Shown piece by piece: positions 33,275-42,056 of a DNA stretch of 47,139 nt. A program made the translations under genes and the position numbers. Positions within the stretch are counted from its first letter, which is position 1, and every line of letters begins with the position of its first letter. The notes beneath the pieces are model-generated. The model was not told the origin of the DNA. It saw nothing but the letters and a program-made list of their open reading frames with translations, and searched no databases. The DNA lies in contig CP070674.1 of assembly GCA_020351995.1 (NCBI GenBank), positions 3,177,474 through 3,224,612 on the forward strand. The letters run 5' to 3'. The DNA comes from Candidatus Zixiibacteriota bacterium (GTDB taxonomy: Bacteria; Zixibacteria; MSB-5A5; GN15; FEB-12).

Positions 33275-34786
33275 ATGGATTATCCGTTTTGGGACGTTGG
33301 CATCGGCTACGGAATCCTGATGGCTATCATCGCTGTCATCCATGTCTTTGTTTCCCATTTTGCCATCGGCGGAGGTCTGTACCTTGTGGTAGCCGAGAAA
33401 TCGGCACGCAAAAAGAATGATGCGCTGATGCTTCAGTTTCTGCGGAAGCTCAGCAAGTTCTTTGTTCTCGTAACGGTTGTGTTCGGCGCCCTCACCGGTG
33501 TCGGGATATGGTTCATCATTGGACTTCTCAACCCGACTGCCACCGAGGCTTTGATACACAATTTCGTCTGGGCCTGGGCGACCGAATGGACATTCTTTGT
33601 GATCGAGATAACGGCTGCCCTGATCTATTTCTATGGTTGGGATAGAATGTCGGCCAGAGGCCACATGATTGTCGGGTGGATTTATTTCGGCGCCGCCTGG
33701 ATGTCGCTCTTTGTCATCAATGGCATCATCACCTTCATGCTGACTCCCGGCGACTGGCTGGCTACCGGGAATGTCTGGGATGGCCTATTCAACCCCACAT
33801 TCTGGTCGTCGCTGTGGTTGCGCACCGGTATCTGCGTAATGCTGGCCGGACTTTATGCTCTGCTGGTTGCGGCGCGCTACAGGGCCGATGAATTCAAGGC
33901 CAGACTGGTTCGTTACAATGCCATCTGGGCGATTGTCGGTCTGGTGGTGATGGTTCCGACGTTTTACTGGTACTGGAGCGCTATTCCACAGGCGGTAGTG
34001 CAGACGGCGCTGGAACAGATGCCAACACCGATCGCATCGCTCTATGGCTCTTTCTGGAACGCCGGTCTGATCGCGGTTTTTCTGATTTTGTTCGGACTGC
34101 TCATTCCGAAGAAGCACAATATCGTCGTGGCTATTCTCTTGATGATATTCGGGTTGAGCTGGTTTGCCGAGTATGAATGGATGCGCGAGTCAATTCGCAA
34201 ACCCTACGTGATTTCCGCCTACATGTATGGCAATGCTGTCACCCTGGCTAAAGCTGATACTTACACAAAGGAAGGCTTACTTGGGAATATGGCCTTCCGG
34301 ACCGGAGATGACGGGGCCGACCTTTTCCGCAGAGCCTGCCGGAGTTGTCACACGGTTAACGGTTACAAGGCGCTCAAGCCCGTCTTTAACGGCACCGATG
34401 AGGCCTACATAAAGGCGATTGTGAAGGGGACGCACGTTGTTAAAGGGAACATGCCGCCATTCGTTGGCACCCATGGGGAAGCGGGTCTCATAGCGGCCCA
34501 TTTGTATGGCCGAGTTGACAGCCGTCATCTCAGCGAAATCTACGGGTTAAGTGGTGTAGGTCTTGGACGGAAGGTTTATGATGTGCGCTGTGGTATCTGT
34601 CACGAACTGGGAGGTTATAACGATAAGTGGGAATCATTGTCCGGCCTGACCGAGGCTGACTACAGTGACATTCTCGATATGGCCGGGGATCTCGGTGAGG
34701 AGATGCCGGACTTCACCGGCGACGACACCGAACGCCAGGCCTTGATTCAATACCTGATGTCATTGAATGAAGGGGGGACGCGATGA
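33275..34786 (+). CDS. Cytochrome bd-superfamily (CydA-like) subunit fused to di-heme cytochrome c
   Basis: A 503-residue membrane protein. Residues ~10-330 hold about eight helices with CydA landmarks: VIHVFVSHFAIGGG, with His23 matching the heme ligand His19 of E. coli CydA; ATEWTFFVIEITAALIYFYGWDRM, with Glu104 and Glu111 near Glu99 and Glu107; and ESIRKPYVI (Glu305, 308-311) matching the ECGRQPW segment. The quinol loop is absent and the helix that carries CydA His186 reads FWSSLWLRTG, with no His. Residues ~345-503 contain two c-type hemes, CRSCH (355-359) and CGICH (439-443), with MPPF and MPDF as likely axial Met. The donor is therefore probably a cytochrome rather than quinol. ATG 33275 follows GGGAG by eight bases; the frame from 33200 adds an unsupported extension. 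A possible promoter is TTGCCA/TATAAA (33200-33226). Translationally coupled to the next gene. Confidence 0.85.
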   Translation: MDYPFWDVGIGYGILMAIIAVIHVFVSHFAIGGGLYLVVAEKSARKKNDALMLQFLRKLSKFFVLVTVVFGALTGVGIWFIIGLLNPTATEALIHNFVWAWATEWTFFVIEITAALIYFYGWDRMSARGHMIVGWIYFGAAWMSLFVINGIITFMLTPGDWLATGNVWDGLFNPTFWSSLWLRTGICVMLAGLYALLVAARYRADEFKARLVRYNAIWAIVGLVVMVPTFYWYWSAIPQAVVQTALEQMPTPIASLYGSFWNAGLIAVFLILFGLLIPKKHNIVVAILLMIFGLSWFAEYEWMRESIRKPYVISAYMYGNAVTLAKADTYTKEGLLGNMAFRTGDDGADLFRRACRSCHTVNGYKALKPVFNGTDEAYIKAIVKGTHVVKGNMPPFVGTHGEAGLIAAHLYGRVDSRHLSEIYGLSGVGLGRKVYDVRCGICHELGGYNDKWESLSGLTEADYSDILDMAGDLGEEMPDFTGDDTERQALIQYLMSLNEGGTR

Positions 34787-35808
34787 ATTTACCGGATTAC
34801 AGTTTTCTCTCGGCGCCGCTGTGGCTGGTGACCGTTCTTCACATTGTGACGCTGACACTTCATTTCCTGGCCATGAATTTCATCCTGGGAGGAATCGTGG
34901 TGGTTCTGCTGGGGAAATTCAGCGAAAAATGGCAGCATCCGACAGTGCAGAAACTGGTAAAGTTTCTCCCCAACGCGATGGCCGCCACCATAACGTTTGG
35001 AGTAGCGCCGCTTCTATTTGTCCAGTTAGTGTTCGCCAAACAGATTTATTCGGCTTCCATCGTGAGTTCCTGGTTGTGGCTGATGATAGTAGTTGTCGCC
35101 ATCGTTGTCTACTACCTGCTGTACGCGTCGTCGTTCCGTTCCGGTCGGACCGGTAAAACAGGTGGGACCTGCCTGATTCTCGCTCTGATCGGTCTTTTGT
35201 ATATCTCGTTTGTGTATAGCTCGGTGTTTTCACTGGCGGAGCAACCGGAGCTCTATCGTTCTCTGTACGCCGGATCTCAGTCGGGGCTGGTGGTTAACAC
35301 CGAGATAGGTTCGTATATCTTCCGGTGGCTGCACATGCTACTGGGAGCTCTGACCGTGGGAAGTTTCTTTGCCGGCGTTGTGAGCCGGGACAACGAAGGC
35401 GCTTTTGCTATCGCCAAAATTTTCTATCTCTATGGTATGGTGGCGGCGATGGTACTCGGCCTGATCTACCTGTTCACCATGGGGGAATATATATTGCCGT
35501 TCATGCGCAGTGCGGCTGTCTGGTGGCTGGTGGTTTCGACTGTCCTGTCGCTGGGGTCACTGCATTTCTTCTTTAAGAAGAGATTTGTGGTATCGGGCTT
35601 GATGCTCATAGTCTCGCTTTTAGGTATGGTGACTATTCGGCACGCGGTGAGATTGATTCACCTTGACGGTATCTTCGACCCGGCTTCACTTCCGATGAAA
35701 CCCCAGTGGTCGATTTTCATCGTGTTCTTGCTCTGTTTTCTTATCGCGGCAGGACTGGTCTGGTACATGATGCGGCTTTACCTGTCAGACCGCAGCCAGA
35801 CTGCCTGA
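34783..35808 (+). CDS. Second CydA-like membrane subunit, partner of the bd-c protein
   Basis: A 341-residue protein with about eight or nine helices and no c-type heme site. Its first helix, LHFLAMNFILGG, resembles that of the upstream subunit, with His27 at the CydA His19 position. The segment IFRWLHMLLGALTVGSFFAG places His184 where CydA has heme b558 ligand His186, a residue the partner lacks. The Glu pair (Glu104/Glu111 of the partner) is absent here. I infer a CydA-A'-like paralogous heterodimer rather than a CydB subunit. It overlaps the upstream gene by four bases (ATGA) and ends at a strong inverted repeat. Confidence 0.75.
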   Translation: MNLPDYSFLSAPLWLVTVLHIVTLTLHFLAMNFILGGIVVVLLGKFSEKWQHPTVQKLVKFLPNAMAATITFGVAPLLFVQLVFAKQIYSASIVSSWLWLMIVVVAIVVYYLLYASSFRSGRTGKTGGTCLILALIGLLYISFVYSSVFSLAEQPELYRSLYAGSQSGLVVNTEIGSYIFRWLHMLLGALTVGSFFAGVVSRDNEGAFAIAKIFYLYGMVAAMVLGLIYLFTMGEYILPFMRSAAVWWLVVSTVLSLGSLHFFFKKRFVVSGLMLIVSLLGMVTIRHAVRLIHLDGIFDPASLPMKPQWSIFIVFLLCFLIAAGLVWYMMRLYLSDRSQTA

Positions 35809-35830
35809 CCGTATATCGCCGGTGAACAAC

Positions 35831-35864
35831 AGAAAGGGTGAGTCCGGTTGGGCTCACCCTTTCT
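35831..35864. terminator. Inverted repeat between convergent genes, probable terminator
   Basis: AGAAAGGGTGAG and CTCACCCTTTCT form a perfect 12-bp stem with a 10-base loop, placed between the convergent bd-partner and TlpA genes. The downstream T-run is weak (TTGTATTTATAT), so termination efficiency is uncertain. Confidence 0.7.
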
Positions 35865-35889
35865 CACTTGTATTTATATCGTCTTTGGC

Positions 35890-36438
35890 TCAGGTCTGCA
35901 GGGCCAGCAGGAATGCCTCTTTGAACGTGTCGTAGTCGCGCGGACCGACAAAGCGCCCCAGTTCCTTACCATCCCGGCCGATGAAAATGGTCGTGGGGAC
36001 GCCGGTAATCTTGTACCGTATCCCTAGATTTCGGTCCCCCATTAACATGACCCAGTTCATACCATTCGCTTCGGCGAACTTTGTTACCTTCTCCGGGGTA
36101 TCGTTGACGGCCAGGCCGATCATTTCAATTCCCTGGGACTGCAATTCGTTATAAACCCTGACCAGATCGGGAATTTCGCGGCGGCAGGGTGGGCACCATG
36201 TTCCCCAGAAGTTGATCACTACCGGTTGTTTGCCGACCCACTCGCTTGAATTACGAACCTTGCCGTAGACATCGTAGGCTGTGAAGAGAAACTCGCTCTC
36301 GACAGCCGGGGTTTCGGCCACTTCCGGCGTTGTAGCGTCGTCGATGTTGTTTTCGCTCTGGCTTTCGCCGCCGCAGGATATCATCAAAAACATCGCCACT
36401 AGAGGCAGCATCATAAATGTCGTGAGTTTTCTAAGCAT
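35890..36438 (-). CDS. TlpA/ResA-type thiol-disulfide lipoprotein
   Basis: A membrane-anchored periplasmic reductase of 182 residues. ATG 36438 follows GAGGAC and gives a lipoprotein signal peptide (LMISC, Cys22), then a Glu/Ala-rich linker and a thioredoxin fold with active site WCPPCR, PVVINFWGTW, IEMIGLAVND and the cis-Pro region KITGVPTTIFIG. Proteins of this type reduce apocytochrome c cysteines before heme attachment, or act in related thiol chemistry. It faces the bd-c operon, which needs c-type heme insertion, so a maturation role is plausible. It lies on the same strand as the thioredoxin-like gene at 36547. Confidence 0.9.
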   Translation of the reverse strand: MLRKLTTFMMLPLVAMFLMISCGGESQSENNIDDATTPEVAETPAVESEFLFTAYDVYGKVRNSSEWVGKQPVVINFWGTWCPPCRREIPDLVRVYNELQSQGIEMIGLAVNDTPEKVTKFAEANGMNWVMLMGDRNLGIRYKITGVPTTIFIGRDGKELGRFVGPRDYDTFKEAFLLALQT

Positions 36439-36546
36439 CGTTTGTCCTCGTAAGGGTGTCACTTGCGATATATTAATCAACTATGCTGGTTTCGCAAGGA
36501 AAAATGACCGGTCTTGCCGGAGAAGTATCCGCGTTTTTTCGAACGG

Positions 36547-37092
36547 TTATTTACCTTTATCCTTATCTGTTTCAGTCTCCGCTTTCGTGGAATCGTAGCG
36601 TTCTTCCTTGACGAAGGTGAGTGCCTCGACCATGAAGGGCAAGGGACGGTAACCCCTGATGGAACCAAGCCTGGTGCCGTCCGGTTTCAAAAACCAGAAG
36701 AAGGGAAAACTTCGTACTCCATACTCACGGATAGTTAGATTTCTCTCGGTCATTTTGTATCCATCGATGTCAAGTTCTCGCCTTGATTCACCATCGACCT
36801 TAATGGATACAAAATCGTTGTTGAGCATATCAATCACGGTCGAGTCGGAAAAGACCTCACGTTCCATCTTACGGCAATAGGTGCACCATCTGGCGGTGAA
36901 GTCGATAAATACATGTTTGTTTTCTTCCCGGGCTTTCTTGATCCCGACGTCATAGGAATGCCACTCGATAGTTTTCTTTCTTTCTGGCGGGGTGGCGCTT
37001 TTGTCGGACTTGGTTTTTTCTGAGCCGGAGAGGTTCAGGGCAAGTAAGCTAACACTCAGAGTAAGGAAGAGAAAGGTTCTCAAAACGCGCAT
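36547..37092 (-). CDS. Periplasmic thioredoxin-like protein (CTYC)
   Basis: A 181-residue exported protein (signal peptide ~1-22, no lipobox). The thioredoxin fold begins at IEWHSYDVGIKKAREENKHV, with FIDFTARWCTYCRKMEREVF (active site CTYC) and cis-Pro in VRSFPFFWFL. It resembles DsbD C-terminal or thioredoxin_7 proteins. The C-terminus is highly charged (KAETETDKDKGK). It starts 15 bases after the dnaE stop, so it is probably transcribed with dnaE and the TlpA gene. Confidence 0.87.
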   Translation of the reverse strand: MRVLRTFLFLTLSVSLLALNLSGSEKTKSDKSATPPERKKTIEWHSYDVGIKKAREENKHVFIDFTARWCTYCRKMEREVFSDSTVIDMLNNDFVSIKVDGESRRELDIDGYKMTERNLTIREYGVRSFPFFWFLKPDGTRLGSIRGYRPLPFMVEALTFVKEERYDSTKAETETDKDKGK

Positions 37093-37107
37093 AAGTATCC
37101 TGATCTT

Positions 37108-40100
37108 CTAAACGGTATTCTCTTTCTTGTTAAGCGGCCTGAGAAACGCGGCGGATTCGCCCAGTAGTTCCTTCAGGGTGTTCAGCAGAGCGAAATCAAG
37201 CCGTACTGTATATTTTTTTGATCGGATGTAAACTTCCGATCCATTCTCCTGTGCCGCGATAAGAACCGGCGCGTCACCTCGATACTTTTCCAGCGACGCC
37301 ACGGCCTCGTCTATCTTATTATCGGAACACCTGTTATCAAGCTTTATAACCAATTGGCAACTGAATCGTTCCGTAAGTTTTTCCATGGGAAGCAGTTCAG
37401 AACCGATAATTTTCGGAGCCTCGCCCTCTCGGGTACTGACCCGACCGGTGACAAGAAGCAACCTTTCCTCGAGCACATACTCTTTACTTTTGTCAAAACA
37501 GTCGGCGAAAAGTATTAGTTCCGCCGGCCCGGTGTAGTCCTCGAGCATCACGAAGGCCATGGTATTGCCTCGTTTGTCCAGTGTTTTTTTGACAGCGGTG
37601 ACAATTCCTCCAATGGTAACCTCGCGATTGTCCGGCACTTGCGGGAGATCGCCAATGCGGTGAGTGGTGAAGTAGGTCAATTCATCGCGGTACTTGTCAA
37701 GTGGGTGTCCGGAAACGTAATAGCCCAGGGTGGCTTTTTCCTGAGCCAGTTTTTCGGAATTGGACCATTCGGCAATGTCAGGCAACGGCGGAGCGACGCG
37801 ATCTATGGCCCCGGCCGTGTCGGCGAAAAGATCGTGTGAACTGCTATGCCGGGAGACCCGGTGGCCGAACTCTAACATGGATTCCACCGCCTGGTACTTC
37901 TGAGCCCGGTTTCCCGCGACCGAATCACATGCCCCGGCGGCGATAAGTGATTCCAGTGTACGGCGGTTGATGGCTTTAAGTGGCACACGGCCGACTACAT
38001 CCTCCAGTGCCTTGAAATGACCGCCGGCCTGGCGCTCCTCGACTATCGATCGCGCCGGGCCTTCGCCGACGTTCTTGACGGCCATCAAGCCAAAACGAAT
38101 CTTGTCTTCCACAACCGAGAAATCGACCTTGGATTCGTTAATATCCGGGGGTAACACTTTGATGTTCATGCGCCGGGTTTCTTCGAGAAACTGGTAAATG
38201 CGATCGGTGTTGTTTATTTCGGATGACATGAGCGCGGCCATGAACTCCCGTGGATAGTAATGCTTGAGCCAGGCTGTCTGGTAGGCGACGTAGGCATAGC
38301 AGGTGGAGTGGGCCTTGTTGAAGCCGTAGCGGGCGAAGGTTTCAATCTGGTTGAAAATCTCGGCGGCCGTGGTGGGGTCTATCTTGGCCTTATCGCTTCC
38401 CTGCAGAAACTCCTTCTTCTGCGCGGCCATCAAAGCGGCGTCCTTCTTACCCATGGCCTTTCGCAGAAGGTCGGCACTGCCCATGCTGTAGCCGGCCAGG
38501 GCGTTGGCGATGTGGAGGACCTGCTCCTGGAAAACAATAACGCCGTATGTGCTGCCGAGTATCTTCTCCATCTTGGGGTGCAGGTACTTGACCTGTTCGG
38601 TTCCTCGCTTCCGGTTGATGTAAATGTCTATCATCCCGGAATCAAGCGGCCCGGGGCGATAAAGGGCGTTCATAACAGTCAGGTCGGTGAGATTCTCCGG
38701 ACCCAGTTTGCGCAGATAGTCACGCATACCCGGCGATTCAAACTGGAAAATCCCGATCGTATCGCCCCGCGCGAATAGCTTGTAAACCTCCGGATCGTCC
38801 AGCGGTATTTTGTCGATATCGATCTTTGTCCCGGGGTTGTTTTCCTCGGCCATTCTGATGGTGTCATCGATAACGGTGAGGGTGCGAAGGCCGAGAAAGT
38901 CCATTTTGAGCAAGCCGATTTCTTCAACCATTTTCATGTCGTACTGGGTGGTGATCTCGTCTTTGGTGCCCTTAAACAGCGGCACATAGTTGGTCAGGGC
39001 CGAGGGCGCGATAACCACTCCCGCGGCGTGAGTCGAGCAATGTCGAGCCAGTCCTTCCAATGTGATTGAGTAGTCGATGAGTCTTTCGACGCGTTTATCG
39101 CTGGCTTTCAGCTCGGCCAGCTCCGGCACTTCCCTCAGGGCGGCTTCGAGAGTGACGCCGACGCGTTCCGGGACCATCTTGGCAATTCTATCCACTTCGC
39201 CGTAAGGCATCCCCAGAACGCGGCCCACGTCCCGGATAACACCCCTGGCCATCATGGTTCCGAAGGTAATAATCTGGCAGACATTGTCCTTGCCGTACTT
39301 GCCAATGACGTACTGGATGATCTTGTCACGGCCGCGATCGGCAAAATCAATATCAATATCGGGCATGGAAATGCGCTCGGGATTCAAGAAGCGCTCGAAG
39401 AGCAGGTCGAATTTTATGGGGTCAATGTTGGTGATTCTCAACGCGTACGATACCAGGGAACCCGCGGCCGAACCTCGTCCGGGTCCGACCGGAATTTTCT
39501 GCTGCCGGGCGTAATCGCAGAAATCTTTGACGATGAGAAAATAACCGGCATAGCGCATCTGCTTGATAACGCCCAGCTCATAATCCAGACGTTTTTCGAT
39601 CTCGTCGTCAATATCTCCATACCGCTCTTTGAGACCTTCCTCGCAGAGGTGACGAAGGTAGACATCGGGGTCAACAAACGGTTTTGGCAAAGGAAAGCGA
39701 GGGAGAAGCAGTCTTCCCAGTTCCAGCTCGAGGTGACACGATTCGGCGATGTGCACAGTATTTTCGAGCGCCGATCTCAGATCGCCGAAGGCCGTCTCCA
39801 TCTCGGAGACCGACTTGAAATAAATCTGATCGGACGCGTACCGCATGCGGTCGGTATCGGTCACGAGCTTTCCCGTCTGGATACAGAGGAGCGCGTCATG
39901 AGCGGAGGCATCCTGCTGCCGAAGATAGTGGCAGTCATTGGTGGCCACCATACCTATGCCGGTTTCTTTTGAAACCGCCTCCACTTTCGGTATCAAGGTC
40001 AGTTCCTTTTCCAGCCCGTGATTCTGGATTTCCAGATAGAAGTTACCTTTCCCGAATATGTCCTGATATTCCCTGGCGGCGGCCACGGCTTCATCGGTGT

Positions 40101-40563
40101 GCCCGGCCAGCAGGTGCCAGTTGACCTCGCCCTTGAGGCAGGCCGAGGAGGCGATAAGACCCTCAGAATGCTGCCTGAGAAGTTCTTTGTCTATTCGGGG
40201 GCGATGGTAGAAGCCCTCGAGAAAAGCGGCCGTAGTAAGTTTGATGAGATTCTTATAGCCGGTTTCATTTTTGGCCAAAAGCACCAGGTGAAAGCCGCCG
40301 TCGGGATAGTGGCCCGAGGGCTTCTTCTCTAACCGGCTTCCGGCGGCAACATAGGCTTCGCATCCGATGATCGGTTTGATACCGGCGCTGGTGGCTTTTT
40401 TGTAAAATTCGATTGCTCCGAAGAGGTTGCCGTGGTCGGTGATAGCCAGAGCGGGCATTCGGTATTCTTTGGCCAACGCGATAACGTCGTCGAGGCGACA
40501 GGCGCCGTCGAGCAGGGAATACTGGCTGTGAGTATGCAGATGTACAAAGTTGGCGTACTTCAT
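37108..40563 (-). CDS. dnaE: DNA polymerase III alpha subunit
   Basis: The catalytic subunit of the replicative DNA polymerase; 1151 residues, normal length for DnaE1. Order: PHP domain (HLHTHSQYSLLDGA, residues 8-21), polymerase core with PVGPGRGSAAGSLVSY and MPDIDIDFADRGR (catalytic Asp402 and Asp404), fingers and thumb (ARYGFNKAHSTCYAYVAYQT), helix-hairpin-helix region, and a C-terminal OB domain (VTIGGIVTAVKKTLDKRGN...FVMLEDYTGPAELILF) followed by a short tail. There is no evident Shine-Dalgarno site before the ATG. Two thioredoxin-like genes follow on the same strand. Confidence 0.98.
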   Translation of the reverse strand: MKYANFVHLHTHSQYSLLDGACRLDDVIALAKEYRMPALAITDHGNLFGAIEFYKKATSAGIKPIIGCEAYVAAGSRLEKKPSGHYPDGGFHLVLLAKNETGYKNLIKLTTAAFLEGFYHRPRIDKELLRQHSEGLIASSACLKGEVNWHLLAGHTDEAVAAAREYQDIFGKGNFYLEIQNHGLEKELTLIPKVEAVSKETGIGMVATNDCHYLRQQDASAHDALLCIQTGKLVTDTDRMRYASDQIYFKSVSEMETAFGDLRSALENTVHIAESCHLELELGRLLLPRFPLPKPFVDPDVYLRHLCEEGLKERYGDIDDEIEKRLDYELGVIKQMRYAGYFLIVKDFCDYARQQKIPVGPGRGSAAGSLVSYALRITNIDPIKFDLLFERFLNPERISMPDIDIDFADRGRDKIIQYVIGKYGKDNVCQIITFGTMMARGVIRDVGRVLGMPYGEVDRIAKMVPERVGVTLEAALREVPELAELKASDKRVERLIDYSITLEGLARHCSTHAAGVVIAPSALTNYVPLFKGTKDEITTQYDMKMVEEIGLLKMDFLGLRTLTVIDDTIRMAEENNPGTKIDIDKIPLDDPEVYKLFARGDTIGIFQFESPGMRDYLRKLGPENLTDLTVMNALYRPGPLDSGMIDIYINRKRGTEQVKYLHPKMEKILGSTYGVIVFQEQVLHIANALAGYSMGSADLLRKAMGKKDAALMAAQKKEFLQGSDKAKIDPTTAAEIFNQIETFARYGFNKAHSTCYAYVAYQTAWLKHYYPREFMAALMSSEINNTDRIYQFLEETRRMNIKVLPPDINESKVDFSVVEDKIRFGLMAVKNVGEGPARSIVEERQAGGHFKALEDVVGRVPLKAINRRTLESLIAAGACDSVAGNRAQKYQAVESMLEFGHRVSRHSSSHDLFADTAGAIDRVAPPLPDIAEWSNSEKLAQEKATLGYYVSGHPLDKYRDELTYFTTHRIGDLPQVPDNREVTIGGIVTAVKKTLDKRGNTMAFVMLEDYTGPAELILFADCFDKSKEYVLEERLLLVTGRVSTREGEAPKIIGSELLPMEKLTERFSCQLVIKLDNRCSDNKIDEAVASLEKYRGDAPVLIAAQENGSEVYIRSKKYTVRLDFALLNTLKELLGESAAFLRPLNKKENTV

Positions 40564-40930
40564 AGAGGTTTTTGTGACCTATTTGTGCGATTATCAGCGC
40601 TGGTTCGCGTTTAATATATGGCGAAATCAGGCGAGTCGTCTTACGTGTTATCGTGCCAAATCGTCGAGTTATAATTAGTACTTAACGGGGAAATCGTCAA
40701 TTACTTTTTGGCATGTCCGTTAAGTGCTGCACTTTAAACGGCTTCGCTGTCGCCCCGTTGGGCCACTTCGTATTGATATTAGTTTACTGAGCTGGATTTT
40801 TGCTGACAGCCCCTGTCACCCGATTTAGCTATTTTGTTGGTGTGCAAAATGTGATATATTGACGAAGAACGATGCTTTACATTATGCTCAAATGAAAAGT
40901 AAGATTGAAATAAAGAAAGGCAAGACAGAT
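40564..40930. other. Divergent dnaE-recA region with interleaved inverted repeats
   Basis: No gene is seen. Two inverted repeats interleave: TGCCAAA (40654-40660) with TTTGGCA (40707-40713), and ACTTAACGG (40680-40688) with CCGTTAAGT (40717-40725). The order A-B-A'-B' is that of a pseudoknot. An 8-base direct repeat AAATCGTC occurs at 40658 and 40691, and AACGG/CCGTT recurs at 40737-40759. A possible recA promoter is TTTTGT (40832-40837), 17 bases, TATATT (40855-40860). I see no recognisable LexA box. Confidence 0.5.
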
Positions 40931-41965
40931 ATGGCCACAGGATCAACAGTACCGGACCGCAAGAAGGCTCTTGATGCCGCTCTTACCCAGATTGAGCGTG
41001 CTTTTGGTAAGGGCTCGATCATGCGGTTGGGTGATGATACGGTGATAAAGGTGGAAATCATCCCCAGCGGTTCCCTCAGTCTGGACAACGCTCTGGGGGT
41101 AGGCGGAATACCGCGGGGCCGTGTCACCGAGATTTTTGGCCCGGAATCCTCGGGGAAAACGACGATGGCGCTCCACATCATAGCCGAGGCTCAGAGAGCC
41201 GGCGGGGTAGCCGCTTTCATCGATGCCGAGCACGCGCTGGACGCCACCTATGCCAGTGCACTAGGTGTCGATACCCAAAACCTGCTCGTCTCCCAGCCGG
41301 ACACCGGTGAGCAGGCTCTGGAAATAACCGAAACGCTGGTTCGTTCGGGGGCGGTTGACCTTGTCGTGATTGATTCCGTGGCGGCCCTTACGCCCAAATC
41401 CGAAATAGAGGGGGATATGGGTGACAGTCACATGGGTCTTCAGGCTCGTCTTATGTCGCAGGCTCTCCGCAAGCTGACCGCCATTATTTCCAAGTCCAAA
41501 ACCGCAGTTGTTTTTATCAACCAGATCAGGATGAAAATTGGCGTCATGTTTGGTAACCCGGAAACCACTACGGGAGGCAACGCGCTGAAATTCTACTCCA
41601 CGGTAAGGCTGGATATTCGGCGGATTGCCGCCATAAAGGATAATCAGGAGGTTATTGGTTCCCGCACCCGGGTGCGCGTGGTCAAGAACAAGGTGGCTCC
41701 GCCGTTTAAGGAAGCAGAATTTGATATCATCTATGGCAAAGGTATCTCCACCAGCGGCGAGCTCCTCGATATGGCTGTTGATAGCGGCCTGGTCGACAAG
41801 TCAGGGGCCTGGTTTAGCTATGGCTCTGACAGGCTTGGCCAGGGACGCGAAAACGCCAAACGGTTTCTCGAGGATACGCCCGAAGTAGCCGGTGAGATTC
41901 TTTCTCAACTCAGGGTGAAACTGGGTATGGCCTCGGAGCCGGTTGGGGAGAAGGCGCAGCAATAG
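40931..41965 (+). CDS. recA: RecA recombinase
   Basis: The ATP-dependent strand-exchange protein of recombination and SOS induction; 344 residues. Landmarks are [20 protein letters not shown], Walker [44 protein letters not shown], loop L1 [15 protein letters not shown] and loop L2 [23 protein letters not shown] 40931 is chosen because the protein then begins [12 protein letters not shown], typical of RecA; an in-frame start from 40859 adds 24 unsupported residues. AAAGG lies ~10 bases upstream. The acidic tail common in other RecA proteins is short. No recX follows; a strong terminator closes the unit. Confidence 0.98.
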   Translation: MATGSTVPDRKKALDAALTQIERAFGKGSIMRLGDDTVIKVEIIPSGSLSLDNALGVGGIPRGRVTEIFGPESSGKTTMALHIIAEAQRAGGVAAFIDAEHALDATYASALGVDTQNLLVSQPDTGEQALEITETLVRSGAVDLVVIDSVAALTPKSEIEGDMGDSHMGLQARLMSQALRKLTAIISKSKTAVVFINQIRMKIGVMFGNPETTTGGNALKFYSTVRLDIRRIAAIKDNQEVIGSRTRVRVVKNKVAPPFKEAEFDIIYGKGISTSGELLDMAVDSGLVDKSGAWFSYGSDRLGQGRENAKRFLEDTPEVAGEILSQLRVKLGMASEPVGEKAQQ

Positions 41966-41988
41966 AGCCCGGTTAAGGCCGATTTTGA

Positions 41989-42017
41989 GTGCCCCGAACT
42001 GTCGGGGCACTTTTTTT
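41989..42017 (+). terminator. Rho-independent terminator of recA
   Basis: GTGCCCCGA and TCGGGGCAC form a 9-bp stem with a four-base loop, followed by seven T. Confidence 0.95.
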
Positions 42018-42056
42018 GTGCTTAGAAAATGTCAACCGGTAAAGGGTGACCGGATG

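Noticed and set aside
40564-40930. LexA (SOS) box upstream of recA
   Set aside because: Neither the CTGT-N8-ACAG nor the GAAC-N4-GTTC pattern is present in a convincing form.
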